29,929 nt of DNA from Larix sibirica (lineage: Eukaryota > Streptophyta > Pinopsida > Pinales > Pinaceae). The translations under genes were made by a program, and so were the position numbers. The stretch is from the NCBI GenBank assembly GCA_004151065.3, contig NWUY0300006860.1, forward strand, positions 28,510-58,438, in the 5' to 3' direction. Shown piece after piece: positions 1 through 9,927 of this stretch (position 1 is its first letter; each line of letters starts with the position of its first letter). Below the pieces are notes generated by a model. The model ran no database searches. It had not been told where the DNA came from and saw only the letters and a list, made by a program, of their open reading frames with translations.

Positions 1-640
1 CAATAAAGATGGAAAAAAAGCAAGCAGTTGTGCTTAAGGTTGATTTAGCCAAAGCATATCACAAGATGAGATGGATATGTATATCAGATTTATATTAACG
101 CAAATGAGGATGAATTTGCAACCATAAATTAGATGATGGGAAGCATTCAGTTGGCCTCCTTCATGGTGTTGATCAATGGTTCAACATCTTAGTTATTTAG
201 ATCAACATAAGGGATACGATGAGATTGTGCTTTGTCTCCTTTCCTTTTCATACTAGTAGCATAAGGGATCAACTTGTTGATCAAGGAGACAAAAGAGAAG
301 GGGGATTTGAAACGAATTAAAATCTCAAATTCAGGGGTGATTACAAACCTTTTGTTTGTAGATGATATATTGATATTAGGACATGGGGATTCTTGGGAAT
401 TGAGAAAGATCAAGTAAACTTTGCAGAAATACCGTAGAGCAACTAGCATGGAGATAAACTTGTCAAAGTCTCCAATCTCCACTAAGGGAATTTTGGAGGA
501 GGAATCATATTTTTGGGGGGAAATGTTTTATTTCTTAGTTAAGTACCTGGAGAAAGGGATTAAATATATTGGCTTTAATATTAAACCAAAACCACTATGA
601 TTTTGAATATTGGACTTGGTTATATAAAACAATTGAAGCN
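1..640 (+). pseudogene. LINE (plant L1-type) reverse transcriptase fragment, LINE A 5' part
   Basis: This is the palm region of a non-LTR retrotransposon reverse transcriptase, the enzyme that copies element RNA into a nicked chromosome. Motif A reads KVDLAKAY, with the catalytic Asp codon at 42-44; the usual KAYD is KAYH here. The catalytic pair FVDD lies at 355-366, preceded by ISNSGVITNLL. It is followed by MEINLSKSPIS and YIGFNIKP (about 562-591), all in the order expected for L1 reverse transcriptases. Motif A and FVDD are in different frames and several stops interrupt the frame (for example just after the ELRKIK stretch), so the gene is dead. It runs off the left edge of the window. 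On the right, homology continues to about 639 and stops at the N at 640. The zinc-finger and RNase H part of what is probably the same element resumes at about 3885. Confidence 0.88.
640..640. other. Single N at a homology break
   Basis: One ambiguous base sits at the point where LINE reverse-transcriptase homology ends. The sequence after it has no LINE character. It behaves like a contig join or an unsized gap. Confidence 0.6.
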
Positions 641-1446
641 CTGTATTATTATTCTGTTGCTCATCTTACTACATTGACCACTCTTAATCTTATTCCTAAA
701 TTCTTTCATTGTGAGGTATACATCATCTCTTAGATCTGTTGTGAGGATTTTCACAGTTCCTACTTGTCGTGTTTCAGTTACAAAGAAGCAATTACAAATT
801 GATTGAGGAGACAACCGTTTTTTATGGCGTCTTCCCATTGCCTTCTGACTTTTCAGAATGACGGCTAACATGTGTTTGAGTCATTGAATGCCACATGGCA
901 TGTATGATGTATGAATCTTGTAGAAGATTGTGTGAGTTGACCGAGTCCATGGATCGTTGATCCACAAAGTAGATAGAGTTGATGGATCGATTAATCCACA
1001 TGGTTGATTGAGTCGACGGATCGAATGATTCGTAGGTTCAACTGATTCGATTCGACTAAGATCCAACCAAGGATTTGACTGAGACTGGACACTAGTCAAT
1101 GGCACTAGTCAAGTCCTGGAATGTATCACATTGGGATTTAAAGCAATCAATTGGTTTTCAAGTTGGTGGGCTCAAATCTCATTGTGTTTACCAACATAGT
1201 TTCCAACATTTCCCATGCTTCATCTGGGATCTTAATTCCTTGAAGGTGAAACTCAAAATACGTGGTAATGGGTGCACAATGAGGTGCTGAGTAAAAAAAA
1301 ATCCTTCATTCAATAACTTTGCCTATAATCTCACATTTACTTTACTTCTTGAAATAAAAAAAAGTGGGAAGCACTTTAAAATGAAGTTACTTTATAAGTT
1401 AAAGTTGCATGCAAAAAATAATTAAAAAGATATTAAAGCTACTTTA
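641..1446. other. Unassigned region with degenerate short repeats
   Basis: No gene is recognised. Apart from the palindromic repeats at 934-1053, the stretch contains a short palindrome (ATGCCACATGGCAT, 888-901) and a small repeat of ACTAGTCAA around 1090-1110. From about 1290 it becomes AT-rich. The short open frames here have no recognisable family and no codon pattern I would trust. Confidence 0.5.
934..1053. repeat. Degenerate 33-34 bp tandem repeat with palindromic cores
   Basis: Three units begin with GGATCG at 951, 984 and 1018, so the period is 33-34 bp. Each unit carries a near-palindromic core (GGATCGTTGATCC, GGATCGATTAATCC, GGATCGAATGATTC) followed by a gagt(t/c)ga-type spacer. 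A fourth, worse copy may follow. The copies have diverged, so this is old. Confidence 0.65.
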
Positions 1447-1520
1447 TAGTGATTCATTTTTATAAAATAGTGAAATGCACTTAATAGTGATTCATTTTTA
1501 TAAAATAGTGAAATGCACTT
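1447..1520. repeat. Tandem duplication, 38-bp period, two copies
   Basis: The 36-base block starting tagtgattcattttta at 1447-1482 is repeated without a visible mismatch at 1485-1520, with a two-base AA joint. The surrounding DNA is AT-rich and non-coding. Confidence 0.92.
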
Positions 1521-2240
1521 TAAAGTAAAGTTATGTGATAATTTAAAAAAAAAAACTTAAAGAAAAGAAAGACTTGTCACTTAATAAAGTAACTTTCAAC
1601 CAAGTGAGCTACTGCAAAACATATAACAAATTTTTATGAAAGATGAGTTTTTTGGCCTCGAAGTGTGTGCTTACCCCAAAACACTTATTTTGCATGTAAA
1701 ACACTTCAACACAGATGCACAAAAAAATTGAAACAAAACTTTCAATATTGGGGTTAGCTCTTAGTTAGCTTAGCCATAAAATACAAGTTTCTTTTTGTTT
1801 CTAATTTCTGAGTTCACACAAGGTGCACAATAAAGAGCATATGCAGAAAATAAAACACTTTCTACTCAGTTTCTTATTTGTCAAGTTCACATAGAACGCA
1901 CAACAAAGGGCATACACAAATAAAGAATGCAGTAAATTAGGAATATAACAAAAAACTAAAACTAAAATATTAACCAGTATGAGAAAGATTTAAAAAATAA
2001 ATAAATCTATAATGTAAACAATGTACCTATGGATTTGATAAAACCGTCATATTTTGGGGAAACTAAAACTTTTTTGGGTGAAATAAAAGTGTTTCCAACC
2101 AAAAGAAGTGCTCCGAAGGCAATGTAGAATCTCACTTAGCCCAAAAATGTACAAAAATAGTAGAACCCATAAATCCTTTGGTGCATACAGCTACATAAGT
2201 TCAAGATCTCAATCAACAATATGAATCGGGATTAATAAGG
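1521..2240 (-). other. Probable non-coding leader/interior of the minus-strand copia element
   Basis: This lies just inside the primer-binding site at 2241-2252, so on the minus strand it should be leader and the start of gag. I see no gag motif or zinc knuckle. It contains a degenerate direct repeat with a 73-bp period: agttcaca..gcacaa..aaag blocks start at 1811 and 1884. The element may be a non-autonomous LTR type or may have been disrupted before its coding region. Its second LTR was not found. Confidence 0.35.
1811..1950. repeat. Degenerate direct repeat, 73-bp period
   Basis: AGTTCACACAAGGTGCACAA at 1811 and the related AGTTCACATAGAACGCACAA at 1884 begin two diverged copies of a unit of about 73 bp. 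Both are followed by an aaag.gcata.. stretch and preceded by a T-rich tttct.atttg segment. Confidence 0.6.
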
Positions 2241-2252
2241 ACTCTAATACCA
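2241..2252 (-). other. Copia primer-binding site (initiator Met tRNA), mutated
   Basis: On the minus strand it reads TGGTATTAGAGT, against the standard copia site TGGTATCAGAGC. Both differences are C-to-T, as expected from decay of methylated cytosines. It touches the LTR end at 2253 directly, the normal arrangement for minus-strand DNA priming. Confidence 0.75.
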
Positions 2253-2713
2253 TGTTTGACTAAAACAAGGTATTTCCACATAGGTCGAACACCTTAAGCA
2301 AACAATCACACAAACATATCACAGATCAATGCACTAATGTATTGAGTGGTTAAAACTCTCAAATAGGGACAATCCATAACCCCCCCCCAACATGAACACT
2401 CGAGGCAGTATATTAATGCAAAAGGAAATTATTTTACTTATGAGATTCTCATAATCGATCATTAACAAATGAACCTACACCCTCTTTAAATAGAGATCAT
2501 GGACCAATCGGGTGCTAAGCCACATATCAATATAGTCATTCAGATCAAGGAGAAGGTGAACCATCAAATCACTTATGTCTAGAACATATTGTGACCGTTG
2601 CATTACGTAAATACAAATGTATGTTAATGCATGCTAAATAAACACGGGTTACATAGAGACACACTAGACCAAGTTTATCTTAATTAACTCCTAAGAGTCT
2701 AAATATCTTAACA
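2253..2713 (-). mobile_element. Copia-type LTR, minus orientation (5' LTR by position)
   Basis: The 461-bp block begins TGTTTGAC and ends CTTAACA on the + strand, giving TGTT/AACA inverted termini. Read on the minus strand it begins TGTTAAGATATTTAGAC and ends directly at the primer-binding site, which defines it as the 5' LTR. A TATA-like TATTTAAAGAG lies on the minus strand at about 2483-2493. The first 24 bases of the minus-strand LTR closely resemble the LTR tip at 7927-7950. No partner LTR was found, so the element is incomplete here. Confidence 0.7.
2483..2493 (-). promoter_or_regulatory. Putative LTR TATA box (minus strand)
   Basis: TATTTAAAGAG lies on the minus strand inside the LTR, about 220 bp from its 5' (U3) end. 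A plant RNA polymerase II core promoter element is plausible there. No other promoter element was identified. Confidence 0.45.
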
Positions 2714-3130
2714 AGATTTGTTCCAAACACCTGCTGACACAAAATTAGTCAAATACCCAACCTCATTAATAACAACAATTTTGAACAAATCCCATAAACT
2801 CTAGTTAATAAATTATATGAAAAAAATCCTGAACCCTTATTTATTATCAACAAAACCTTAAAATCCCCTGAACCACACCACAAATGAGCCTAGACACGCA
2901 TTCGATATGATTCAAAACCATTAAAAATGGCAAAACAACATTAACTTCATTCTCATTGAGTCCTAAAACCATGTGCAATATAGTTGATGCCAAACAAGCT
3001 CATACACGATACGATAAAATATAGTTAATTTTTGTCGTATTGTTTAGGACCTTTAAAAATATTTAAAAGATGCCAATGAGCAAATAAGATTTGTCATGGT
3101 GGTGAAAAGGGCATGGCATTAAATATTAAC
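2714..3130. other. Unassigned AT-rich region
   Basis: This flanks the LTR on its outer side. No coding pattern, terminal repeat or RNA gene is visible. Confidence 0.5.
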
Positions 3131-3402
3131 CTTTAAGAACATAATTATAACATAAACCCTTTTCTTAATTCAATCTCTATTGCATAAGTATATTTGAATA
3201 TATATCAAAATTCTAGTGAACAAGCTAGGCCAAAAGACTAGAGGCAAAGTTTCAAGGATATTTATCCTTTAAGAACATAATTATAACATAAACCCTTTTC
3301 TTAATTCAATCTCTATTACATAAGTATATTTGAATATATATCAAAATTCTAGTTAACAAGCTAGGCCAAAAGACTGGAGGTAAAGTTTCAAGGATATTTA
3401 TC
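3131..3402. repeat. Tandem duplication, 136-bp period, two copies
   Basis: A unit beginning CTTTAAGAACATAATTATAA at 3131 recurs at 3267 with only a few differences, each copy ending with caaggatatttatc. The last 20 bases of the second copy also start the 246-bp repeat that follows, so the two arrays are nested. Confidence 0.93.
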
Positions 3403-3882
3403 TATTATTAATATGTTAGTAATTTGAAAAGCATTGGTGTTGTCATTTCAAGGATATTCTCTAGTTTGAGAAGCTTTGGCAACAAAAGGCTTATGGATAC
3501 TCCTAAACTTTGAAAGTCTTTTATAATAGGTAGTTATTTAAACATGTCTTTACCCTATCAATTTAATAAAGGATTTAACCTCCATTTAAATCAATTATTA
3601 ATATGATAGTAACATGAAAATATAGGCAAGGTTTCAAGGATATTTATCTATTATTAATATGTTAGTAATTTGAAAAGCATCGATGTTGTCATTTCAAGAA
3701 TATTCTCTAGTTTGAGAAGTTTTGGCAACAAAATGCTTATGGATGCTCCTAAATTTTGAAAGTCTTTGACAATAGGTAGTCATGCAAACATGTCTTTACC
3801 CTATCAATTTAATAAAGGATTTAACCTCCATTCAAATTAATCACTAATATGATAGTAATATGGAAAGCATTGGTGTTGTAAG
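3381..3882. repeat. Tandem duplication, 246-bp period, two copies plus a partial third
   Basis: GTTTCAAGGATATTTATC starts units at 3385 and 3631, a period of 246 bp. Both copies share landmarks such as tctctagtttgagaag and ctttaccctatcaattt. A short third copy (aatatgatagtaat..gcattggtgttg) ends at about 3880, just where LINE sequence resumes. The copies differ by scattered point changes. Confidence 0.92.
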
Positions 3883-3884
3883 TC

Positions 3885-5260
3885 CTTTTGTTACAGAATT
3901 GGTTAGCATACGTCATCAAAAATGGTGTAAAGGCAAGGCTAAGGATCAACCCTAGGATAGGATGTGTTGGTAATTATAAACTTCCCTAGCGGTGGGTGGC
4001 CTCCCTTTGGTTATAAGGTATTTTTTCTATGACAAATGCAGCATTTCCACAATCTACTTCATTGTGGCAACAAAGATGAAAATGGGCTAGAGTATTAGGT
4101 CTAGAGGGTAATGATACTATAATTTGGGATGCTTTAGTCCAAATGTTGATACATAGTGTAATAAGACTCGATGATGAGAAAGATGTTTTGTCCTGGTCAA
4201 GAAATATAACCTGCTACTTAACTAAGTTGGGTTATTAGGCAATGTTTCATAGGAATGACGAAGGAGGATGGTGGTGGAAGTCAATTTGGAAGGTAAAAGC
4301 TCAATTAAAATCTAGACTTGTATCTGGCTAGCTCTAGCTAAGAAAGTTCCAACTTGGGATGTTTTGCAAAGATAAGCATAACAATGACCTAGTATTAGTG
4401 CTTTGTGTAAACAAGATAAGGAAGCCACTTGCGAGTTAAATGTCCTTATGTAAAAGAAGTATTGTCAAGGTTCTCTACCTAATAGGAGGACATGGAGTTG
4501 GCAAGATGATACCCTATTGGTGTGTTTGCAACACTAGTTTGAGGAGCTCTTACTCAAGGCTCATATACATCTTGTAGTGGTGCTTGAGCTAGTAAATGGG
4601 ATATGCAAGTATATTCTAGAACAAGGAAACCTCTCCATCCTAGGTCTAGCGTCAAGTTCATATATGAAGGTGTTTGGTCTATTGGAAGGATAAAAGCTTC
4701 GAGGAAAATAAAAAAATTCAGAAATTGACAAGATTCAAGGATGCACCTTAGGCCTTTTTCGATGGAGCATGCCAAAGCACTATGGGAATATATGGATTTA
4801 TTTGTGTGCTAAATTATCTAACAATCATGCACTAAGCTTTAGAGGTGGATTATGCACACAAACAATAATTTTGTTGAATGGAGCACCATATCACTTTTAA
4901 TGAGAATAGTAATTGAAAATGCTATATCAAAGGTCCATATCCTTGGAGATTCTAAGCCAGTTATTAAGTGAGTAAAATGTAACACCAGTTTACAAAATTT
5001 GATTCTTAAACCTTTGTTTTCCCAAGTGAATGAATGAATATATCTATGCGTGAGATGGAAATTATAAAGGAGAATGTTGGTGTTTTTCTCCAACACTATT
5101 ATGTTCACTATTTGACTAATGGCTAGAAGCCATCCAATGTGTTTAAGCATGATGATTATGGTTTTAACTTCTTTGTTTATCATGGATGTAGTGTTCTAGT
5201 TTATTTTTAGACAATTGGTGAGGGCTTGAAAGCCAATTTCTTTTGAAAAATATGTAAGCT
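3885..5260 (+). pseudogene. LINE A 3' part: reverse-transcriptase C-terminal zinc finger and RNase H
   Basis: This looks like the C-terminal third of a plant L1 ORF2. An early stretch reads NPRIGCVGNYKLP and RWARVLGLEGNDTIIW. Next comes DVLSWSRN..LTKLGY and then the zf-RVT region: WWWKSIWKVKAQLKSRL, followed after a frame change by LALAKKVPTWDVLQR and CKQDKEAT. An RNase H domain follows with AFFDGA (Asp 4761-4763), NNFVEW (Glu 4876-4878) and LGDSKPVIK (Asp 4948-4950), matching three acidic residues of the DEDD site. RNase H would remove the RNA template strand after copying. Many stops and at least three frame changes show it is dead. No clear poly(A) tail or target duplication marks its 3' end, which I place by loss of similarity. 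It is probably the continuation of the fragment at 1-640, split by about 3.2 kb. Confidence 0.8.
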
Positions 5261-6090
5261 ATTTTACACATACAAAATGTACCTATATGTTTCTATAAAA
5301 ATTGAAAAATGTATTATATGTTCTTATATGAGATTTCTTTTTTTAAGTGCAAATTTTTCCTTGGAACACACACACTAGCCATTAGATCTATAATATCTTA
5401 GCCATAAAGCCACAAATATAATATGATATCTTAACCATAAAACCACACATTAGAATCCAAATGTTTTGTATTTAAAGAATTGCATAAGGCTCATCATCAA
5501 TCATTTCAACTCTTGTCTTAGAAGCATAAAGTTAATTTGTATACCTGTTGAAAGGAAGGTATTATGTAATCGGTTAGTTATTGAAGTGAAACCATTTTTA
5601 TATTACTAGACTAAATTTTTTGTTCTCCCCTAATGTTTGGCATCGGAGATCAAATAATATTGATTTTCAAAAATGTTGTAAAATAAATTATTTATGAGTG
5701 TTGGATCTTATGATACTAAGCTTGCAGTACTGAAACTGATGGCACAAGAGATTTATTGCTATCACTTAATGTCAATTAAGAAGAGTTGTCAGAGTGTGTA
5801 AGCTGGTTGCAAGTGAAGGTCGTCGAATGGGACAAGCTACGGGAGTTATTGAATTCATAAATGTGAATTAAGGAGAGTCGGTTGGCATATTTGCATTTAG
5901 GATTGTCTTTCTTTCAAGCATTTCATTGTGTTTCGGCTTACAAACTATCTTTCTTTTGAGCATTTTGTTGTTGTGTGGTTTGCGTTTTTGGTGTCTGTTG
6001 AGAGTTCTGGGAGTTGTATTGATTTTTTGGTGTCTATTGAAAGTTTCAAGTTCTGGGAGTTCTATTTGCGTTGGCAATTTTTGCTCTGGT
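5261..6090. other. Unassigned region before the G-rich minisatellite
   Basis: It is AT-rich to about 5700, then of more balanced composition. Between 5960 and 6070 a short phrase is doubled: ttttggtgtctgttgagagt is followed about 60 bp later by ttttggtgtctattgaaagt. An open frame of about 90 codons (5928-6209, +) crosses into the minisatellite. I do not recognise it and do not call it a gene. Confidence 0.4.
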
Positions 6091-6215
6091 GCGGAAGTGG
6101 AGTGGGAGTGGCGTTGAGGCAGGGTGATGGAGTGGAGTGGGAGTGGAGTGGGAGTGGAGCGGGAGTGGTGTTGAGGCAGGGTGATGGAGTGGAGCAGGAG
6201 TGGCATTGAGGCGGG
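6091..6215. repeat. G-rich minisatellite (GGAGTG-type)
   Basis: The + strand consists of GGAGTGGAGTGGGAGTGG blocks separated by gttgaggcagggtgatgg, which starts at 6113 and again at 6170 (57-bp period). A third partial phrase, cattgaggcggggc, closes the array. The strand bias (almost no C) is striking against the AT-rich surroundings. Confidence 0.85.
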
Positions 6216-7925
6216 GCTCTACATAATCAGGTATGTAAAAACAAGTTGACTTAACCTATCTATGTGCAGTGATTGTTATAGTTTGACAGTGTTTAAAGAT
6301 GAATGATGTTTGGTTTCTAAGAGTTATTTCCCTACAAATAACAATTTGCACACCATAATCTATAAATTCAATAAAATATACCTTATATTGACGAGATTTT
6401 TATGTGCCCGAATCGCGAGCTACACCAGTGGCACACCATTCCCACTGCACAACATGCAAGACCAAATGTCATGGGTCTAATGCATCCTTTCCTCTCCCCT
6501 TGCCTAGTGTCTATCGATTCTAGGTTTACTTGCTTCTACTAGCCTGTGATTCAAAGTGCTTATTTTATGCTCAAATCATAGCTCACAGAAGGTTCAATGA
6601 AATAGGAATGTTTATAATAATTGCACTTTTCAAGTTCTTTACCATTTCAATTTTCCAAAACATTGAATCTATGTTTATAATTATTGCTCTTTTCAATTTC
6701 TTTAAAGGTTTCTTGGAAATATGGAATATCGAGGCAATAAAATAACAGAAGAGTCAAAGAGACCATAATCTAGTGTCAGACAGAAGTACATATGCTATTT
6801 TGCTCACCAAGGATTTTGTTCACCTCTGCAAATTGTTGTGTTTATAAGCTGATTATAGGCCTAAAACAGAATGGAATAACTTGGACAAACATAATCTTTG
6901 AAGTTGTATAGTGAGTCAAAGTAATATACATAAATGTTTGTTTCAGCTTATGTCAATGTAATACACACAAATGTTTGTTCCAATGTATTTCATGTATTTT
7001 TTTGAACAACAGTCAAATTAGCACACTCACTGCAGATTTGATCTTCGCATAACAGACATTAATTTTGGTCTAACAATCAAAAGGATCACGAAAGAATCCA
7101 TGCCTCGCTTCATAGATTCTATGCAAATTTACAAATCACCACTTTTATAGTGTTGCTTTTACAAAGTTTTCCATACAATATTGCTTTCACAAAGTTCTTC
7201 CATCTATTATTATGATACTGGTAATTTAATTTAGTTTGGATTTTAATGTTCATTAAATGTCTATTATTATGATGCGGAAATCCACTCCTTTCATCTTTCA
7301 AAGCTTAGATTCATATTTCTGCAAGCATGGATTAGTAGCAATAATTGCTTTCATAGTATTCAAAGAATGCATCTTTTGCAAGGGCTTCATGTCACTAAAC
7401 ATGTTCCCATGGGAAATTAATTTTGTGTTAAAACATTCAAATTCAAATGTTAAAAAAGCCAATCTAAAATATTATTAGCTATACAAGTTGTTGCAACCAC
7501 ATTACATTGAACATTTGTTCAATTGGCTACAAGAATCCCATTGCAAAATCTGTTTGCAATAAAAACAGATGCACTACAAATGCTTGTATCGAGAGGCAGG
7601 TACTTAGCAGCCCTGCTGCTAATTCCACTTGTTTTTCTCAATAAAATGGATCTTATCTATTTAAAGACACTACTCTTTTTTGTTGTTTTCTATTGAGGGT
7701 TTGTTTTCTCTCCTTTTGGTCAACCCCACATTTATTTAAGATGGTATAATTGGAGCTCCTTCAAAACTACCTCTTCATTTCTATCTCCTTTTACTTTGTC
7801 CTCTTATAAAGTATCTAGTTTAAAGCTTCCCACTTCCTTTTATCTTGAGAAACGCATATATGAGCATCAACTTCATCCTTATCTTTGTCCATTAACTAAA
7901 ATTTCTACTTCCTTTTATCTTGAAA
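6216..7925. other. Unassigned AT-rich region with several small two-copy duplications
   Basis: No gene or element family is recognised. The visible structure is a series of short direct duplications: ATGTTTATAAT.ATTGC at 6609 and 6671, GTAATA.ACA..AAATGTTTGTT at 6921 and 6958, TCTATTATTATGAT at 7203 and 7260, and ACTTCCTTTTATCTTGA at 7832 and 7907. A consensus-like plant 5' splice site (CAG|GTATGT) occurs at 6230-6238, without other evidence of a gene. Confidence 0.5.
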
Positions 7926-7950
7926 NCCTAAGTGTCTAAATATCCTAACA
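7926..7950 (-). mobile_element. Copia LTR tip cut off by a single N
   Basis: The 24 bases 7927-7950, read on the minus strand, begin TGTTAGGATATTTAGACACT. This matches the start of the LTR at 2253-2713 (TGTTAAGATATTTAGACTCT) with two differences in the first 20. The match stops dead at the N at 7926, on whose other side lies unrelated sequence. The rest of this LTR is therefore missing from the assembly or was deleted. Confidence 0.6.
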
Positions 7951-9927
7951 ATGATGAAGAGTGAGCCTTATTATCACTTGAATTGAAACCTTGAAATCCT
8001 CCAAGGAAATATATTCAAATGGAAGTGTAAAGGAAATGCCATTGTCACCTCAGTAAAGCCTCACTTACATTAGGATTGGTACTTCACCAACCCAAGGGGG
8101 GATCCTAAATATATCTATATTTATCCTAAAGCTCGTGTACTCTAGATATTGCACTAAAGATCAAAGAGAATAACAACAATGAGTATTAAATGAAATGGTT
8201 TGGATCACTTAGATAGTTTCCTATCTTTTGGGACATGGAGTCAACTTTATTCGAATAAGGGTCTAAAGTAAAAATATGAAGAAATAGAACATGGCAACAT
8301 AAATCAAAGAATTGTGACACACCGAGTGAATCTTATTACAAATCCATACTAGATGAAGGCATTCAAATATAAAATGGGGCTTTATACATAACCATACATT
8401 ACATAGTAAATCAAGAAATAGATAAATTAATTCTTAAATAATCAACACTATAAAAAACAACATGGTCTAAAATATCATAGTTACTAATTATATACAAGAA
8501 AGTCTAAGTAAATGAAAGGTTCTTGAATTAGAAAACCTAAGGAAAACCACCTTAATCCCCTCTACTTACAAAGAAAATTAGGGGGACTAACAAGAGCCAT
8601 TCTTCCAATCCCTATCCATTGGAGATACGATCTACAAAATACAAAGAAGCCAAAGATTGGATTGGCCTTCTAGAAATGATGATTGTATTCTTGAGATTAC
8701 AAATATGACGAATATAAAGAAAGAGGGAAATGGTGACATGTATAAACATATATAATATTCAACATGGCCGATAACAATTCTTGTACCACTAGGATCCAAC
8801 TCTAGATCAATAAATATTCAACATATAAATAAGCATTATAGAAAACCCTCAGACTGCTCGAGGTTGTGTTTGCATTAATAATATATCTATACTTCAAAGC
8901 AAGTGGCTACATTAATTTTACTCTATTACTTGTGTGTATCTCTCCATGGAGACTAAAAGATAAACTTATTAATTACAATGAATATTCTTGAAGAATAATT
9001 AGCCACATTAACTATCCTCCATACCCTGTATTAATCTCTTCCACATGATGAGAAGGTTGGTTCATGCTTCTAGACATAGACATAGAACAATCCAATCAGG
9101 AAGAACTTCTAAAAAATCGTGGTTTTCCTTATCGAACTCAATCAAATTTCTAGTGACCAGATCTCTTTTTTCTCAAACTAGATATGCATGCCCAATTTGT
9201 TACTCCAATCTCTATGATGGTTCAATTAAATATTGGTCATCAAGAGAATGAATTGGACCCTTGTCTATTATATAGAGAAGGCTTCGAGTTGTTGTCTCCA
9301 AATTATCACAAATTAAAAATGATATTGACATGACATTGGGGTTTATAAATAGTCATTTGTTGGTTTTATCCCTTAAAACATGACCACCACCAAGGAAATC
9401 AAGTGACATGACAAATGTCCTAGGGTTGTTCTAGAAGGGGAACTCACTCAAAATCAACAAAAACACTAAATATTAAAGGTTGTAGTTTTCAATACTTTGA
9501 CCAAGGATTTGAGAATCCTACATATTGGTTATGTTTAAATCCAAGTGGTTGTACCATTTCTTACTTTCAGTAGGGATTTGAACCTTGCCTTCTCTTTTAT
9601 TTTTATAATAACATTATTGGTTGAAAAGAGGGATTTTTTATGCATAAATTTATATGGTGTGCCCCTATCATAGCGTGGTTCCTAATGGCAGGTATGTGTA
9701 TTACAATTAGTGCTCACTCGTGCTTCCATGGCATGGATGTGTTTTCTATGTGTGTCTCAAAGAGTAGTAGTTGTTTTAATGTGGCGGCTTGTACAATTTT
9801 TTAGTTTTCTTCATTCAATCTCTTAGTGCTATTGAATCATGCCATATGTCATCATCTAGTACCCCTTTGAAAATCTCATGACTTGCACAAATTTTTTATC
9901 ACAACCTTGATTACACCTCTTATTGGA
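7951..9927. other. Unassigned region
   Basis: No gene is recognised. A perfect tRNA-type B box lies on the minus strand (GGTTCAAATCC, from 9574-9584), but no A box is found at a suitable distance. The 68-codon + strand frame at 9045-9251 and the short minus-strand phrase NLIEFDKENHDFLEVL in the same area look faintly protein-like, but I could not place them in a family. Confidence 0.4.

Noticed and set aside
189-482. 97-codon minus-strand frame
   Set aside because: It is the antisense shadow of the LINE reverse transcriptase motifs FVDD and INLSKS on the + strand.
1600-1611. tRNA-like A box TAGCTCACTTGG on the minus strand
   Set aside because: No B box follows within 80 bp, so neither a tRNA gene nor a SINE is supported.
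5868-6209. Overlapping frames of about 60-112 codons on both strands
   Set aside because: They are kept open by the stop-poor GGAGTG minisatellite; the low-complexity translations match no family.
7735-7765. Decayed copia primer-binding site (tggtataattggagctcc)
   Set aside because: It needs a four-base insertion to match TGGTATCAGAGCTCC, and no LTR end TG...CA can be placed next to it.
9045-9251. Possible organelle-derived or ancient coding fragment
   Set aside because: The translation on either strand gave no family I could name with confidence; composition alone is not enough.
9574-9584. Perfect B box GGTTCAAATCC on the minus strand
   Set aside because: No A box lies at a suitable distance and no cloverleaf can be drawn. 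It could be a 5'-truncated SINE, but nothing else supports that.
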